DNA of 64,000 nt from Pseudomonas sp. LS.1a. Lineage in GTDB: Bacteria > Pseudomonadota > Gammaproteobacteria > Pseudomonadales > Pseudomonadaceae. The first letter of the stretch is position 1. Each line of letters opens with the position of its first letter. Made by a program: the position numbers and the translations under genes. The notes under the pieces were generated by a model that searched no databases, had not been told where the DNA came from, and saw only the letters and a list, made by a program, of their open reading frames with translations. This document shows, in pieces, positions 21,282 through 30,805 of this stretch. Location of the stretch: positions 5,612,001 to 5,676,000 of the forward strand of contig NZ_CP092827.1 in assembly GCF_022533585.1 (NCBI RefSeq), written 5' to 3'.

Positions 21282-22009
21282 CAAGAACGCGCTCGAACAT
21301 GGCGCGCTACGGTGGCAGCCTGGCGATCGTGCTGGGTGTGCACGTGGTCGCCGTGCTGCTGACGCTCAACTGGTCGGTGCCCCAGGCCATCGAACTGCCC
21401 CCGGCAGCCATGATGGTCGAGCTGGCACCGTTGCCGGAGCCTGCGCCACCACCCCCTCCGAAAGCGGCCCCACAGCCACCGGCACCGGTCGAGGAACCGC
21501 CGCTGCCGAAGCTGGCCGAGGCCCCCAAACCCAAGATCGCCATTCCCAAGCCGCCCAAGCCGAAGGCCAAGCCGCAGCCGCCCAAGCCCGAGAAAAAGCC
21601 TGAGCCGCCGAAGGAAGCACCGCCGACCGAACAAACGGTAGACGCACCGCCCAGCAACACGCCACCGCAGAAGTCCGCTGCACCGGCGCCGAGCATTGCG
21701 TCCAACAGCAACGCCCTGCCGACCTGGCAGAGCGACCTGCTGCGTCATCTGGCCAAGTACAAGCGCTACCCGGAAGACGCGCGCCGTCGCGGCCTGCAGG
21801 GCATCAACCGCCTGCGCTTCGTGGTCGACGCCGAAGGCAAGGTGGTGTCGTATTCCATGGCCGGTGGCTCGGGCAGTGCCGCCCTGGACCGGGCGACCCT
21901 GGAAATGATCCGCCGGGCCGGTACGGTACCCAAACCGCCACCCGAGTTGCTGAACAACGGCACGATCGAAGTCGTGGCACCGTTCGTCTACTCGCTGGAC
22001 CGCCGCTGA
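21278..22009 (+). CDS. tonB: Energy transducer TonB
   Basis: 243 aa. Membrane anchor G-G-S-L-A-I-V-L-G-V-H contains the SxxxH motif needed for energy coupling. A long Pro/Lys/Glu-rich spacer (residues about 45-145) crosses the periplasm. The C-terminal domain (Y-P-E-D-A-R-R-R-G-L-Q-G, R-L-R-F-V-V-D-A-E-G-K-V) contacts TonB boxes of outer-membrane receptors. The first Met overlaps the exbD stop by four bases. A second in-frame ATG lies 21 bases downstream. Confidence 0.96.
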   Translation: MTRTRSNMARYGGSLAIVLGVHVVAVLLTLNWSVPQAIELPPAAMMVELAPLPEPAPPPPPKAAPQPPAPVEEPPLPKLAEAPKPKIAIPKPPKPKAKPQPPKPEKKPEPPKEAPPTEQTVDAPPSNTPPQKSAAPAPSIASNSNALPTWQSDLLRHLAKYKRYPEDARRRGLQGINRLRFVVDAEGKVVSYSMAGGSGSAALDRATLEMIRRAGTVPKPPPELLNNGTIEVVAPFVYSLDRR

Positions 22010-22103
22010 GACTTTTGTTTCTGTCACAAATCGGCAAGTCTGATAACGTGCGTCTATCGATTGCAGCCGCTATGCTGGGCCCGCAACTTCATGGACGCAC
22101 GTT

Positions 22104-23030
22104 ATGACCCTCACAGAATTACGCTACATCGTCACACTCGCCCAGGAACAGCACTTCGGCCATGCCGCCGAACGCTGCCATGTGAGCCAGCCGACCCTGT
22201 CGGTCGGTGTGAAGAAGCTCGAGGATGAGCTTGGCGTGTTGATTTTCGAGCGCAGCAAGAGCGCGGTACGCCTGACCCCGGTCGGCGAAAGCATCGTCGC
22301 CCAGGCGCAGAAGGTACTGGAGCAGGCCCAGGGCATTCGCGAACTGGCCCAGGCCGGCAAGAACCAGCTGACCGCCCCGCTCAAGGTCGGTGCCATCTAT
22401 ACCGTCGGCCCGTACCTGTTCCCGCACCTGATCCCGCAGCTGCACCGTGTGGCGCCGCAGATGCCGCTGTACATCGAAGAAAACTTCACCCACGTATTGC
22501 GCGAAAAGCTGCGCAACGGCGAACTGGACGCAGTGATCATCGCCCTGCCGTTCAACGAAGCCGACGTGCTGACCCTGCCGCTGTACGACGAGCCATTCTG
22601 CGCCCTGATGCCGGCCGACCACCCGTGGACGGCGAAAAAGACCATCGACACCGCCATGCTCAACGACAAGAGCCTGTTGCTGCTCGGTGAAGGCCACTGC
22701 TTCCGCGACCAGGTACTGGAAGCCTGCCCAACGCTGAACAAGGGCGGTGAAGGCTCCAGGCACACCACGGTCGAGTCCAGCTCGCTGGAAACCATCCGTC
22801 ACATGGTGGCCTCGGGCCTTGGCGTGTCGATCCTGCCGCTGTCGGCGGTGCACAGCCACCACTACGCCCCCGGCGTCATCGAGGTCCGCCCACTGACCGC
22901 ACCGGCACCATTCCGCACCGTGGCCATCGCCTGGCGCGCCAGCTTCCCGCGGCCGAAGGCCATCGAGATCCTCGCCGACTCGATCCGCCTGTGCTCGGTC
23001 GCCAAAGCCCCTGCGGAACAGCCGGCCTGA
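22104..23030 (+). CDS. oxyR: Hydrogen peroxide-sensing LysR-type regulator OxyR
   Basis: 308 aa. HTH at residues about 3-60, sensor domain from about 90. The peroxide-reactive pair is exactly at Cys199 (G-E-G-H-C-F) and Cys208 (L-E-A-C-P), as in E. coli OxyR. On oxidation it activates catalase, alkyl hydroperoxide reductase and thioredoxin genes. In pseudomonads it is followed by recG (here 3 bases on), an association known to be conserved. A partial OxyR-like half-site lies upstream, suggesting autoregulation. Confidence 0.97.
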   Translation: MTLTELRYIVTLAQEQHFGHAAERCHVSQPTLSVGVKKLEDELGVLIFERSKSAVRLTPVGESIVAQAQKVLEQAQGIRELAQAGKNQLTAPLKVGAIYTVGPYLFPHLIPQLHRVAPQMPLYIEENFTHVLREKLRNGELDAVIIALPFNEADVLTLPLYDEPFCALMPADHPWTAKKTIDTAMLNDKSLLLLGEGHCFRDQVLEACPTLNKGGEGSRHTTVESSSLETIRHMVASGLGVSILPLSAVHSHHYAPGVIEVRPLTAPAPFRTVAIAWRASFPRPKAIEILADSIRLCSVAKAPAEQPA

Positions 23031-23033
23031 GTC

Positions 23034-25112
23034 ATGAGTGAGCTGTCGAAGGTCCCGGTCACGGTACTCAAGGGGGTTGGTGAGGCCATGGCGGAGAAAC
23101 TCGCCAAGGTCGGCCTGGAGAACCTGCAGGACGTGCTGTTCCACCTCCCCCTGCGCTACCAGGATCGCACCCGCGTAGTGCCGATCGGGCAGTTGCGTCC
23201 GGGCCAGGACGCGGTGATCGAAGGCGTGGTCAGCGGCGCCGACGTGACCATGGGCAAGCGCCGCAGTCTTGTAGTGCGCCTGGGTGACGGCAGCGGCGTG
23301 CTGAGCCTGCGCTTCTACCACTTCAGCAACGCGCAGAAGGAAGGCCTCAAGCGTGGCACTCACCTGCGCTGCTACGGCGAAGCCCGCCCTGGTGCTTCGG
23401 GCCTGGAAATCTACCACCCGGAATACCGCGCACTGAATGGCGACGAGCCGCCGCCACCGGTCGAGCAGACCCTGACGCCGATCTACCCGTCCACCGAAGG
23501 CCTTACCCAGCAACGCCTGCGCCTGCTGTGCCAGCAGAGCCTGGGCCTGCTCGGCCCGCGCAGCCTGCCGGACTGGCTGCCCGACGAACTGGCCAGGGAC
23601 TACCAGCTGGCACCGCTGGACGATGCCATCCGCTACCTGCACAACCCGCCGGCCGATGCCGACCTCGACGAGCTTGCCGAAGGCCAGCACTGGGCCCAGC
23701 ACCGCCTGGCCTTCGAAGAGCTACTGACCCACCAGCTGTCGCAGCAACGCCTGCGCGAAAGCCTGCGCAGCCTGCGCGCACCGGTGCTGCCCAAGGCCCA
23801 GCGCCTGCAGGCGCAGTACCTGGCCAACCTGGGCTTCCAGCCGACCGGCGCGCAGCAGCGGGTAGCCAACGAAATTGCCTACGACCTCAGCCAGCACGAG
23901 CCGATGATGCGCCTGGTGCAGGGCGACGTGGGTGCCGGCAAGACCGTGGTCGCCGCCCTGGCTGCCCTGCAGGCCCTGGAGGCCGGCTACCAGGTGGCCT
24001 TGATGGCGCCCACCGAGATCCTCGCCGAACAGCACTACATCACCTTCAAGCGCTGGCTCGAACCGCTGGGCATCGAAGTGGCCTGGCTGGCCGGCAAGCT
24101 CAAGGGCAAGGCCCGGGCAGCCGCCCTGGAGCAGATCGCCAACGGTGCACCGATGGTGGTCGGCACCCACGCGCTGTTCCAGGAAGAGGTGAAGTTCAAG
24201 CACCTGGCCCTGGCGATCATCGATGAACAGCACCGTTTTGGCGTGCAGCAACGCCTGGCCCTGCGCAAGAAGGGCGTGGCCGGCGAGCTGTGCCCGCACC
24301 AGCTGATCATGACCGCCACGCCTATTCCGCGCACCCTGGCCATGAGCGCCTACGCCGACCTGGACACCTCGGTGCTCGACGAACTGCCGCCCGGGCGCAC
24401 CCCGGTGAACACCGTGCTGGTGGCCGACAGCCGCCGCTTCGAAGTGGTCGAGCGGGTACGCGCCGCCTGCGCCGAAGGGCGCCAGGCCTACTGGGTGTGC
24501 ACCCTGATCGAAGAGTCCGAAGAACTGACCTGCCAGGCCGCCGAAAGCACCTACGAGGAGCTGGGCAGCGCCCTGGGCGAACTGCGGGTGGGGCTGATCC
24601 ACGGTCGCATGAAGCCGGCGGAAAAGGCTGAAATCATGGCCGAGTTCAAGGCCGGCAACCTGCAGTTGCTGGTCGCCACCACGGTCATCGAGGTGGGCGT
24701 GGACGTGCCCAACGCCAGCCTGATGATCATCGAGAACCCCGAGCGCCTGGGCCTGGCCCAGTTGCACCAGCTGCGCGGCCGGGTTGGCCGGGGCAGCGCC
24801 GTAAGCCATTGCGTGCTGCTGTACCACCCGCCACTGTCGCAGATCGGCCGCGAACGGTTAGGGATCATGCGGGAAACCAACGACGGCTTCATCATCGCCG
24901 AGAAAGACCTGGAGCTGCGTGGCCCCGGCGAGATGCTCGGCACCCGCCAGACCGGCCTGCTGCAGTTCAAGGTCGCCGACCTGATGCGCGATGCCGACCT
25001 GCTGCCGGCCGTGCGCGACGCCGCCCAGGCCCTGATCGCACGCTGGCCGGAGCACGTCAGCCCACTACTCGACCGCTGGCTGCGCCATGGCCAGCAATAT
25101 GGCCAAGTGTGA
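23034..25112 (+). CDS. recG: ATP-dependent DNA helicase RecG
   Basis: 692 aa. Remodels stalled replication forks and Holliday junctions. The wedge domain is N-terminal (residues about 1-150), then helicase motif I G-D-V-G-A-G-K-T, motif II D-E-Q-H, motif III T-A-T-P-I-P-R-T, and later G-R-V-G-R-G motif VI; the C-terminal TRG region is intact (M-L-G-T-R-Q-T-G). It starts three bases after oxyR and is probably co-transcribed. Confidence 0.97.
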   Translation: MSELSKVPVTVLKGVGEAMAEKLAKVGLENLQDVLFHLPLRYQDRTRVVPIGQLRPGQDAVIEGVVSGADVTMGKRRSLVVRLGDGSGVLSLRFYHFSNAQKEGLKRGTHLRCYGEARPGASGLEIYHPEYRALNGDEPPPPVEQTLTPIYPSTEGLTQQRLRLLCQQSLGLLGPRSLPDWLPDELARDYQLAPLDDAIRYLHNPPADADLDELAEGQHWAQHRLAFEELLTHQLSQQRLRESLRSLRAPVLPKAQRLQAQYLANLGFQPTGAQQRVANEIAYDLSQHEPMMRLVQGDVGAGKTVVAALAALQALEAGYQVALMAPTEILAEQHYITFKRWLEPLGIEVAWLAGKLKGKARAAALEQIANGAPMVVGTHALFQEEVKFKHLALAIIDEQHRFGVQQRLALRKKGVAGELCPHQLIMTATPIPRTLAMSAYADLDTSVLDELPPGRTPVNTVLVADSRRFEVVERVRAACAEGRQAYWVCTLIEESEELTCQAAESTYEELGSALGELRVGLIHGRMKPAEKAEIMAEFKAGNLQLLVATTVIEVGVDVPNASLMIIENPERLGLAQLHQLRGRVGRGSAVSHCVLLYHPPLSQIGRERLGIMRETNDGFIIAEKDLELRGPGEMLGTRQTGLLQFKVADLMRDADLLPAVRDAAQALIARWPEHVSPLLDRWLRHGQQYGQV

Positions 25113-25190
25113 CGCTCGTCCCATAATGGATCCAGTTTCGCCCCGAGGCTGGTTATACTTTGCGTTTAAAAGAATCAGTGGATACGGACC

Positions 25191-26594
25191 ATGACTGAAG
25201 TTGCCCTGGAAACCGCAACCCCACACGCTCCCTCGGTCATCCGGCTGCTGCTCGACAAACTCGGCGTAGCCTACCGCGAGGTGGTCGAACATCCGCACCT
25301 GCCGCCAGCGTCGCGGGTACAGGCCGTGCTGCTCGATGACGAGGTCGGCGCCCTGATGGTGCTGTTCCCGCAAAGCCAGCTGCTGGACCTTGACCGCCTG
25401 GCCGAACTGACCGGGCGCAAGCTCACGGCGGTGTCGGTGCCGCGCCTGAAGCAGATGCTGGACAAGCATCAGCTCAAGGCCCTGCCGGGTATCCCGGCGC
25501 TGACCAGCTCGCCGTGCCAGTACGAAAAGAGCCTGCTCGACGCCGATAGCGTGTTCATCCAGTCCGGTGAAGCCGGCCTGCTGCTGGAAATCGACCGCGT
25601 GCACTTCAAGCGCATGCTGGTCAAGGCCAGCGCCAGCAGCTTCGGCCAGGAGGTCGAGGCCATCAGCCCAAACCTCGACCGCCCCGATGACGACACCCGG
25701 GAAATCACCCAGGCAGTGCAAGCCTTCACCGCCAGGCGCATTCAGAAGCGCCTGGAAGAAACCATCGAAATCCCGCCATTGGCCGACACCGCGCAAAAGA
25801 TCATCAAGCTGCGGGTAGACCCCAACGCCAGTATCGATGACATCACGGGCGTGGTCGAAACCGACCCGGCACTGGCGGCACAGGTGGTGAGCTGGGCGGC
25901 ATCGCCCTACTACGGCTCGACCTACAAGATTCGCTCTGTGGAAGATGCCATCGTGCGGGTGCTGGGTTTCGACCTGGTGATCAACCTGGCCTTGGGTCTC
26001 GCACTGGGCAAGACCCTGAGCCTGCCGAAAGACCACCCGCAGCAGGCCACACCATACTGGCAGCAGTCGATCTACACTGCTGCCGTCATCGATGGCCTGA
26101 CCCGTGCCATGCCGCGAGCCGAACGCCCGGAAGCTGGCCTGACCTACCTGGCCGGGCTGCTGCACAATTTCGGCTACTTGCTGTTGGCACACGTGTTTCC
26201 GCCGCACTTCTCGCTGATCTGCCGCCACCTGGAGGTCAACCCGCACCTGTGCCACACCTACGTGGAACAACACCTGCTGGGCATCAGCCGCGAACAGATC
26301 GGAGCCTGGCTGATGAAGCTGTGGGACATGCCGGAAGAACTGTCCACCGCGCTGCGCTTCCAGCACGACCCAGCCTATGAAGGCGAGTATTCGGCATTCC
26401 CCAACCTGGTATGCCTGGCCACCCGCCTGCTGCGCTCGCGGGGGATTGGCTCGGGGCCGCAGCAGGAGATTCCTGACGAGCTGCTGGAGCGGCTGGGGAT
26501 AACCCGGGACAAGGCCGAGGAAGTGGTGAACAAGGTGCTCGAGGCCGAGAACCTGCTGCGCGAGCTGGCTTCGCAGTTCCACGCACCGCATTAA
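25191..26594 (+). CDS. YbaK-like deacylase domain fused to HDOD domain
   Basis: 467 aa in two parts. Residues about 13-150 resemble the YbaK/ProX aminoacyl-tRNA deacylase fold: Y-R-E-V-V-E-H-P, then V-Q-A-V-L-L-D-D, then G-R-K-L-T-A-V-S, L-P-G-I-P-A-L. Residues about 180-400 form an HDOD domain (E-I-P-P-L-A-D-T-A, E-T-D-P-A-L-A-A-Q-V-V-S-W-A, A-G-L-L-H-N-F-G-Y-L-L). HDOD is the HD-GYP-like fold without catalytic metal residues, used as a signalling adaptor. The role is unknown; a sensing or regulatory scaffold is inferred. A TATACT -10-like sequence lies at 25154. It follows recG with 78 bases between. Confidence 0.82.
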   Translation: MTEVALETATPHAPSVIRLLLDKLGVAYREVVEHPHLPPASRVQAVLLDDEVGALMVLFPQSQLLDLDRLAELTGRKLTAVSVPRLKQMLDKHQLKALPGIPALTSSPCQYEKSLLDADSVFIQSGEAGLLLEIDRVHFKRMLVKASASSFGQEVEAISPNLDRPDDDTREITQAVQAFTARRIQKRLEETIEIPPLADTAQKIIKLRVDPNASIDDITGVVETDPALAAQVVSWAASPYYGSTYKIRSVEDAIVRVLGFDLVINLALGLALGKTLSLPKDHPQQATPYWQQSIYTAAVIDGLTRAMPRAERPEAGLTYLAGLLHNFGYLLLAHVFPPHFSLICRHLEVNPHLCHTYVEQHLLGISREQIGAWLMKLWDMPEELSTALRFQHDPAYEGEYSAFPNLVCLATRLLRSRGIGSGPQQEIPDELLERLGITRDKAEEVVNKVLEAENLLRELASQFHAPH

Positions 26595-26608
26595 GCATTA
26601 ACGCGTAA

Positions 26609-26640
26609 CCTGTGGGAGCGGGCATGCCCGCTCCCACAGG
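26609..26640. repeat. Perfect 32-bp palindromic REP hairpin
   Basis: A single fused REP unit reading the same on both strands over 32 bases (16-base arms CCTGTGGGAGCGGGCA and complement, no loop). It lies between convergent HDOD and SCP2-like genes and would also act as a strong hairpin terminator. Confidence 0.85.
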
Positions 26641-26666
26641 TAAGGCGTCAACATCCCCGTTGGGTT

Positions 26667-27041
26667 TCAGCCCTTCTTCTTCGGCTTCAGGTACTTCATC
26701 AACCCCTGGAACCACATCACCAGGGCCGGGTTGCCCTTGATCTGGATGTGCTTGTCCTGAATCCCCTGCATGAACGCCAACTGCTTGTTACCCGCCTGCA
26801 GGGTAGCGAAGCCATAGGCGGCGTCCTTGAAGGCAATGGCGAACGCCGGCTGCGGGTGCGCACCGCCTTTGCTGCTGATGCGTTCGTTGTTGACGATGAA
26901 GTGCCGGGCGACCTTGCCGTCCAGAGTCTGCATCTGGAACACCAGGTCCTTGCCCTTGAGTTGCTGCTGGAAAGCCGGGTTGTTACGGCTGGCCCTGGCC
27001 ATCAACAGCCCCATGGCCCAGAGAAGAAAGCGGAACTTCAT
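26667..27041 (-). CDS. SCP2-like sterol/lipid-carrier-fold protein
   Basis: 124 aa. The central part, V-F-Q-M-Q-T-L-D-G-K-V-A-R-H-F-I, followed by A-F-A-I-A-F-K-D and ending with G-N-P-A-L-V-M-W-F-Q-G-L, resembles SCP2-type hydrophobic-ligand domains; the assignment is by feel only. A 16-residue hydrophobic N-terminus could be a weak anchor. I use ATG 27041 with GAGG seven bases upstream; a TTG three bases before is also possible. Function unknown. The last residues are basic (K-Y-L-K-P-K-K-K-G). Confidence 0.65.
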   Translation of the reverse strand: MKFRFLLWAMGLLMARASRNNPAFQQQLKGKDLVFQMQTLDGKVARHFIVNNERISSKGGAHPQPAFAIAFKDAAYGFATLQAGNKQLAFMQGIQDKHIQIKGNPALVMWFQGLMKYLKPKKKG

Positions 27042-27138
27042 CAACGCGCCTCGAATTAAAAGTGACTAAGGCGCGCAGTTTATCCTTTTACAGAACTATT
27101 TATGCAAGTTCGAAACATTTTGCCTGCAGAAAGCACAA

Positions 27139-27158
27139 CGGGCGCCCTGGGGCGCCCG
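27139..27158 (-). terminator. Intrinsic terminator of hupA
   Basis: Stem CGGGCGCC / GGCGCCCG with a four-base loop, followed on the minus strand by TTGTGCTTTC. It sits downstream of the HU gene. Confidence 0.7.
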
Positions 27159-27189
27159 CTTGGCTGACACTGGGGTTGTCAGGGAGCGA

Positions 27190-27489
27190 TCACTTGCCTT
27201 TCTTGGCCGGCTTGACGGGGGCGTTGACGCTGTCGCGCAGGTTCTTGCCTGGCTTGAAGGCCACGGTATTGCTGGCCTTGATCTTGACCGGCTCACCGGT
27301 TTGCGGGTTCTTGCCGGTACGCGCACCGCGATGGCGTTTTTCGAAGGTGCCGAAACCGACCAAAGTCACGGTGTCCTTGTCCAGGGCACCCGTGATGCTG
27401 TCGAGAATCGCGTTCAAAACCTGATTGGCCTTTTCCTTGGTCAGATCGGCCTTTTCGGCGATGACGGCGGCGAGTTCTGGTTTGCGCAT
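27190..27489 (-). CDS. hupA: DNA-binding protein HU (HupA-type)
   Basis: 99 aa. Starts M-R-K-P-E-L-A-A-V-I-A-E and contains V-G-F-G-T-F-E-K-R-H-R and A-R-T-G-K-N-P-Q-T-G-E, the DNA-binding arm of HU proteins (key R, N-P). The C-terminus has a short basic tail (V-K-P-A-K-K-G-K) beyond the usual 90 residues. Non-specific nucleoid protein that bends and stabilises DNA. AGAGG precedes the ATG. Confidence 0.95.
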   Translation of the reverse strand: MRKPELAAVIAEKADLTKEKANQVLNAILDSITGALDKDTVTLVGFGTFEKRHRGARTGKNPQTGEPVKIKASNTVAFKPGKNLRDSVNAPVKPAKKGK

Positions 27490-27675
27490 AGTGAAGCCTC
27501 TTTGACGGAATTCTTGTTGTTATGCCGTGCTGCCCTGGGAGCAGCGCTCAAGGCACCGCAGGCTCTAATCTGCGGCAGACGGAAGTGAGAATGGCACGTG
27601 CACCGGGGCCGCGCCAGTATCTGGGCGGCCATTGTGCAAGCAACAACAGGATAAATCCGACAGAACACCAGCTAT

Positions 27676-28824
27676 TTACGCCATAACGGCCGGCAGCTGG
27701 CGATTCAGGGCCAGCTTGTCCATCACGGCCGCCCCGGTCAGGGCGTAGCCCAGCAGCTTGCCGTCGGCATCAAGGCAGAGCACCTTGAGGTCACTGCCCT
27801 GCCCGTCCACCTGCCAGGTGCCTTCGTGGCCCGGGGGCGGCGGCGAAACCACCAGCGGGCAGGCGGGGGTTTTCACGGTGATAGGCATCGGCCCGTAGGC
27901 GACCGTTGTCGGCTTGCCGGCCAGGGTTTGCGCCAGGGCGCGGGCGCAGCTCATCAGCGGCATCACATAGAGCAGGTTGATGCCATCGACCTCGGCACAG
28001 TCGCCAAGGGCAAAGATGTTGGCGTGGGACGTACGCAGCTGGCGATCCACGCAAACGCCGCGGTTGGTCTGCAGCCCGGCGGCGGCGGCCAGGTCGGTGC
28101 GCGGGCGCAGGCCGATGGCCGAAACCACCAGGTCGCAGGCGATTACGCTGCCATCGGACAGGTGTGCCTCCAGGCCCTGGCCCACCTGCTGCAGGCGGGT
28201 CAGTACCGGGCCCAGGTGAAAGCGCACGCCCAGGCCTTGCAGCCCGGCCTGCACGGCAGTGGCAGCGGCCGGGTGCAGCAGGGTCGGCATGACTTGCTCG
28301 CACGGCGCCACCACATCGACCTGGAAGCCGCCCAGGCTCATGTCGTTGGCGAATTCGCAGCCGATCAGGCCGGCACCGAGGATCAGCACGCGCTGTTTGC
28401 CGACGGCGGCAGCACGGAAGCGCGCGTAGTCTTCCAGGTCGTTGATCGGGAACACCCGATCGCCGCCATCGCCTTCGATCGGCACCTGCACGGTCTGCGC
28501 GCCCCAGGCCAGCACCAGGTCGCGGTACTCCACCGCCTCCTCGCCAATCCACAGGCGCTTGTGGCCCGGGTCGATGCCGCTGATGCGGGTATGGGTGCGA
28601 ATCTCGGCGTTCAGTTGCTCGGCCATGGCGCCCGGCTCGGCCATGCACAGGCCATCAGCGTCTTTCTGCTTGGCAAAGCCGGTGGACAGCATGGGCTTGG
28701 AGTAGGAGCGACCGTCATCGGCGGTGATCAGCAGCAGCGGCGTCTGCGCATCGAGCTTGCGAAATTCACGGGCCAGGTTGTAGCCCGCAAGGCCGGTGCC
28801 GATGATTACCACAGGGGACGTCAT
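27676..28824 (-). CDS. rubB: Rubredoxin-NAD(P)+ reductase
   Basis: 382 aa, two-dinucleotide-binding-domain flavoprotein. FAD loop [11 protein letters not shown] near residue 8, NAD(P)H loop [11 protein letters not shown] near residue 150, and the second FAD motif I-F-A-L-G-D-C-A-E near 280. Passes electrons from NADH to rubredoxin, which in pseudomonads feeds alkane hydroxylases or oxygen-stress enzymes. It lies 16 bases downstream of the rubredoxin gene on the same strand, so reductase and partner are co-expressed. Confidence 0.93.
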   Translation of the reverse strand: MTSPVVIIGTGLAGYNLAREFRKLDAQTPLLLITADDGRSYSKPMLSTGFAKQKDADGLCMAEPGAMAEQLNAEIRTHTRISGIDPGHKRLWIGEEAVEYRDLVLAWGAQTVQVPIEGDGGDRVFPINDLEDYARFRAAAVGKQRVLILGAGLIGCEFANDMSLGGFQVDVVAPCEQVMPTLLHPAAATAVQAGLQGLGVRFHLGPVLTRLQQVGQGLEAHLSDGSVIACDLVVSAIGLRPRTDLAAAAGLQTNRGVCVDRQLRTSHANIFALGDCAEVDGINLLYVMPLMSCARALAQTLAGKPTTVAYGPMPITVKTPACPLVVSPPPPGHEGTWQVDGQGSDLKVLCLDADGKLLGYALTGAAVMDKLALNRQLPAVMA

Positions 28825-28840
28825 GTCGTGCTTTCCTCGA

Positions 28841-29008
28841 TTAGCCGATGGAGATCATTTCAAAGTCGCTCTTGCCGACGCCGCAGTCGGGGCACAGCCA
28901 GTCTTCAGGCACGTCTTCCCAGCGGGTGCCGGGGGCGATGCCGTCGTCGGGCCAGCCCTCGGCTTCGTCGTAGATCAGGCCGCAGACAATACATTGCCAC
29001 TTTTTCAT
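28841..29008 (-). CDS. rubA: Rubredoxin
   Basis: 55 aa, typical rubredoxin length. Four iron-ligating cysteines in C-I-V-C-G and [15 protein letters not shown] and W-E-D-V-P-E-D-W carry the conserved aromatic residues. A small electron carrier for the reductase gene that follows. The ATG at 29008 gives the family N-terminus M-K-K-W-Q-C; GAGG lies 12 bases upstream, somewhat distant. Confidence 0.95.
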   Translation of the reverse strand: MKKWQCIVCGLIYDEAEGWPDDGIAPGTRWEDVPEDWLCPDCGVGKSDFEMISIG

Positions 29009-29056
29009 GGGGGTGGGTTTCCTCGCTTCAGGCTGGGGCTTTGTGTTGCTGCTGAT

Positions 29057-29132
29057 GGCCTCTTCGCGGGCACGCCCGCTCCCACAGGAGTTGTGCATAA
29101 CCTGTAGGAGCGGGCGCGGCCGCGAAGAGGCC
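29057..29132. repeat. REP inverted pair in divergent gap
   Basis: Inverted REP pair between rubA (-) and ubiC (+), the only REP in this window lying between two gene starts. The right arm has diverged (GTAGGAGCGGGCGCGGCCGC), the left is standard. Confidence 0.82.
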
Positions 29133-29238
29133 AGCGCGCAATTCGTGGGGCTTTGTAGCGGCCCTGCCAGCAGTATGCAAGCAGTCGGGGCAATCATGCT
29201 AAGCTCGCCGCCTCTCTGGTTGTAACAAGCAGACCGAC

Positions 29239-29796
29239 GTGTCGTACGAATCCCCGCAAGCAGCCGCTGTCGCGTGGCTGCCGTATTCACGGCTGGCGAC
29301 CGACATCGACCAGCCCACCCTTGACTGGCTGTTCGACGAGGGCTCGCTGACCCGCCGCCTGACCCGCCTGTCCAACGATCACTTCTCCGTCACCCCGCTG
29401 TTCGAGGGCTGGCAGCCGCTGCGCGATGACGAATGCCAGGCACTGGGCATCGCCGCCGGCGCCGAGGGCTGGGTGCGTGAGGTGTACCTGCGCGGCCATG
29501 GCCAACCCTGGGTGTTCGCCCGCAGCGTCGCCAGCCGCAGCGCCCTGGAGCGCGGCGGGCTGGACCTGGAAACCCTGGGCAGCCGCTCGCTGGGCGAGCT
29601 GCTGTTCTGCGACCAGGCGTTCATCCGCCACCCCATCGAGGTGTGCAGTTATCCACAGGCCTGGCTACCGAGCGAAGCCGCCCATGCGGCGCTGTGGGGC
29701 CGCCGTTCGCGCTTCGAGCGTGACGGCCTGGACCTGCTGGTGGCAGAGGTATTTCTGCCAGCATTGTGGCAAGCGGCCAAGGAGGAAAACCGCTGA
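29239..29796 (+). CDS. ubiC: Chorismate-pyruvate lyase
   Basis: 185 aa. Cleaves chorismate to 4-hydroxybenzoate and pyruvate, the first committed step of ubiquinone synthesis. Sequence features are [24 protein letters not shown], and L-G-E-L-L-F, matching UbiC. The reading frame begins with GTG 29239 and no better ATG is present; the ribosome site is weak. The stop overlaps the ubiA start by one base (TGATG), so translation is coupled. Confidence 0.9.
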   Translation: MSYESPQAAAVAWLPYSRLATDIDQPTLDWLFDEGSLTRRLTRLSNDHFSVTPLFEGWQPLRDDECQALGIAAGAEGWVREVYLRGHGQPWVFARSVASRSALERGGLDLETLGSRSLGELLFCDQAFIRHPIEVCSYPQAWLPSEAAHAALWGRRSRFERDGLDLLVAEVFLPALWQAAKEENR

Positions 29797-30686
29797 TGTA
29801 CCTGCAACTGCTCAAGTCGCTCAACCGCCTGCACCCACGGGCCTGGGACTTCGTCCAGCTCAGCCGCATGGACCGGCCGATTGGTATCTACCTGCTGCTG
29901 TGGCCGACCTTGTCGGCGGTGTGGATTGCCGGCAACGGCTCACCAACCCTGGCCAACGTGCTGATCTTCGGCCTCGGCGTGGTGCTGATGCGCGCCGCAG
30001 GCTGCTGCATCAACGACTTTGCCGACCGCAAGGTGGACGGTCACGTCAAGCGCACCGCCGACCGCCCCCTGGCCAGTGGCCGGGTCCGGCCACGCGAAGC
30101 ACTGGCGCTGTTCGCCATCCTGGTCGGAGTGAGCTTCCTGCTGGTGCTGTGCACCAACAGCCGCACGGTGTGGCTGTCGTTCGGCGCGGTGGCACTGGCG
30201 TTCTGTTACCCGTTCATGAAGCGCTACACCTATTACCCGCAGGTGGTGCTGGGGGCGGCATATTCCTGGGGCATTCCCATGGCCTTCACCGCAGCGGGTG
30301 GCGAGCTGCCAGCCAGCGCCTGGCTGCTGTATATCGCCAACCTGCTGTGGACTGTGGGTTACGACACCTACTACGCCATGGTTGACCGTGATGACGACCT
30401 GAAAATTGGCGTGAAGTCGACCGCAATCCTGTTCGGCGACGCCGACCGCACCATCATCCTGACCTTGCAGCTGCTGTCGCTGGGCTGCCTGTTGCTGGCC
30501 GGCAACCGCTTCGAGCTGGGTGGCTGGTTCCATCTGGGGCTGCTGGGCGCGGCGGCGTGCTTTGCCTGGGAATACTGGTCGACGCGCAAGCTGGACCGGG
30601 AGTCGTGCTTCAAGGCGTTTCTGCACAATCACTGGGCGGGGATGCTGGTGTTCATCGGGGTGGTGCTGGATTACGCAATGCGCTGA
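29796..30686 (+). CDS. ubiA: 4-hydroxybenzoate polyprenyltransferase
   Basis: 296 aa, with eight or nine membrane helices. Attaches the polyprenyl tail to 4-hydroxybenzoate at the inner membrane. Two Asp-rich Mg-pyrophosphate motifs are visible: N-D-F-A-D-R-K-V-D near residue 75 and D-R-D-D-D-L-K-I-G near 195, each with K-R-T or S-T after it. AGGAGG lies before the ATG at 29796 that overlaps the ubiC stop. The ubiCA operon is conserved in Pseudomonas, and phoBR follows downstream. Confidence 0.97.
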   Translation: MYLQLLKSLNRLHPRAWDFVQLSRMDRPIGIYLLLWPTLSAVWIAGNGSPTLANVLIFGLGVVLMRAAGCCINDFADRKVDGHVKRTADRPLASGRVRPREALALFAILVGVSFLLVLCTNSRTVWLSFGAVALAFCYPFMKRYTYYPQVVLGAAYSWGIPMAFTAAGGELPASAWLLYIANLLWTVGYDTYYAMVDRDDDLKIGVKSTAILFGDADRTIILTLQLLSLGCLLLAGNRFELGGWFHLGLLGAAACFAWEYWSTRKLDRESCFKAFLHNHWAGMLVFIGVVLDYAMR

Positions 30687-30693
30687 AGCTGAT

Positions 30694-30786
30694 GGCCCTA
30701 TCGCCGGCAAGCCAGCTCCCACAGGTACAGCGCTGCCATCAAGGCTTGCATACAACCTGTGGGAGCGGGCTTGCCGGCGATGGGCC
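30694..30786. repeat. REP inverted pair, CGCCGGCAAGCC variant
   Basis: Inverted pair with arms ATCGCCGGCAAGCCAGCTCC and CTTGCCGGCGAT, between convergent ubiA and the COG4315 gene. The loop and the outer arms differ from the CGCGGGTAAACC class. Confidence 0.82.
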
Positions 30787-30805
30787 GCTAAGCGGTCCCG
30801 GGATC

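Noticed and set aside
29649..29657. A perfect DnaA-box sequence TTATCCACA inside ubiC as part of an origin.
   Set aside because: It is isolated, codes for ordinary ubiC residues, and has no other boxes, AT-rich unwinding region or dnaA gene nearby.
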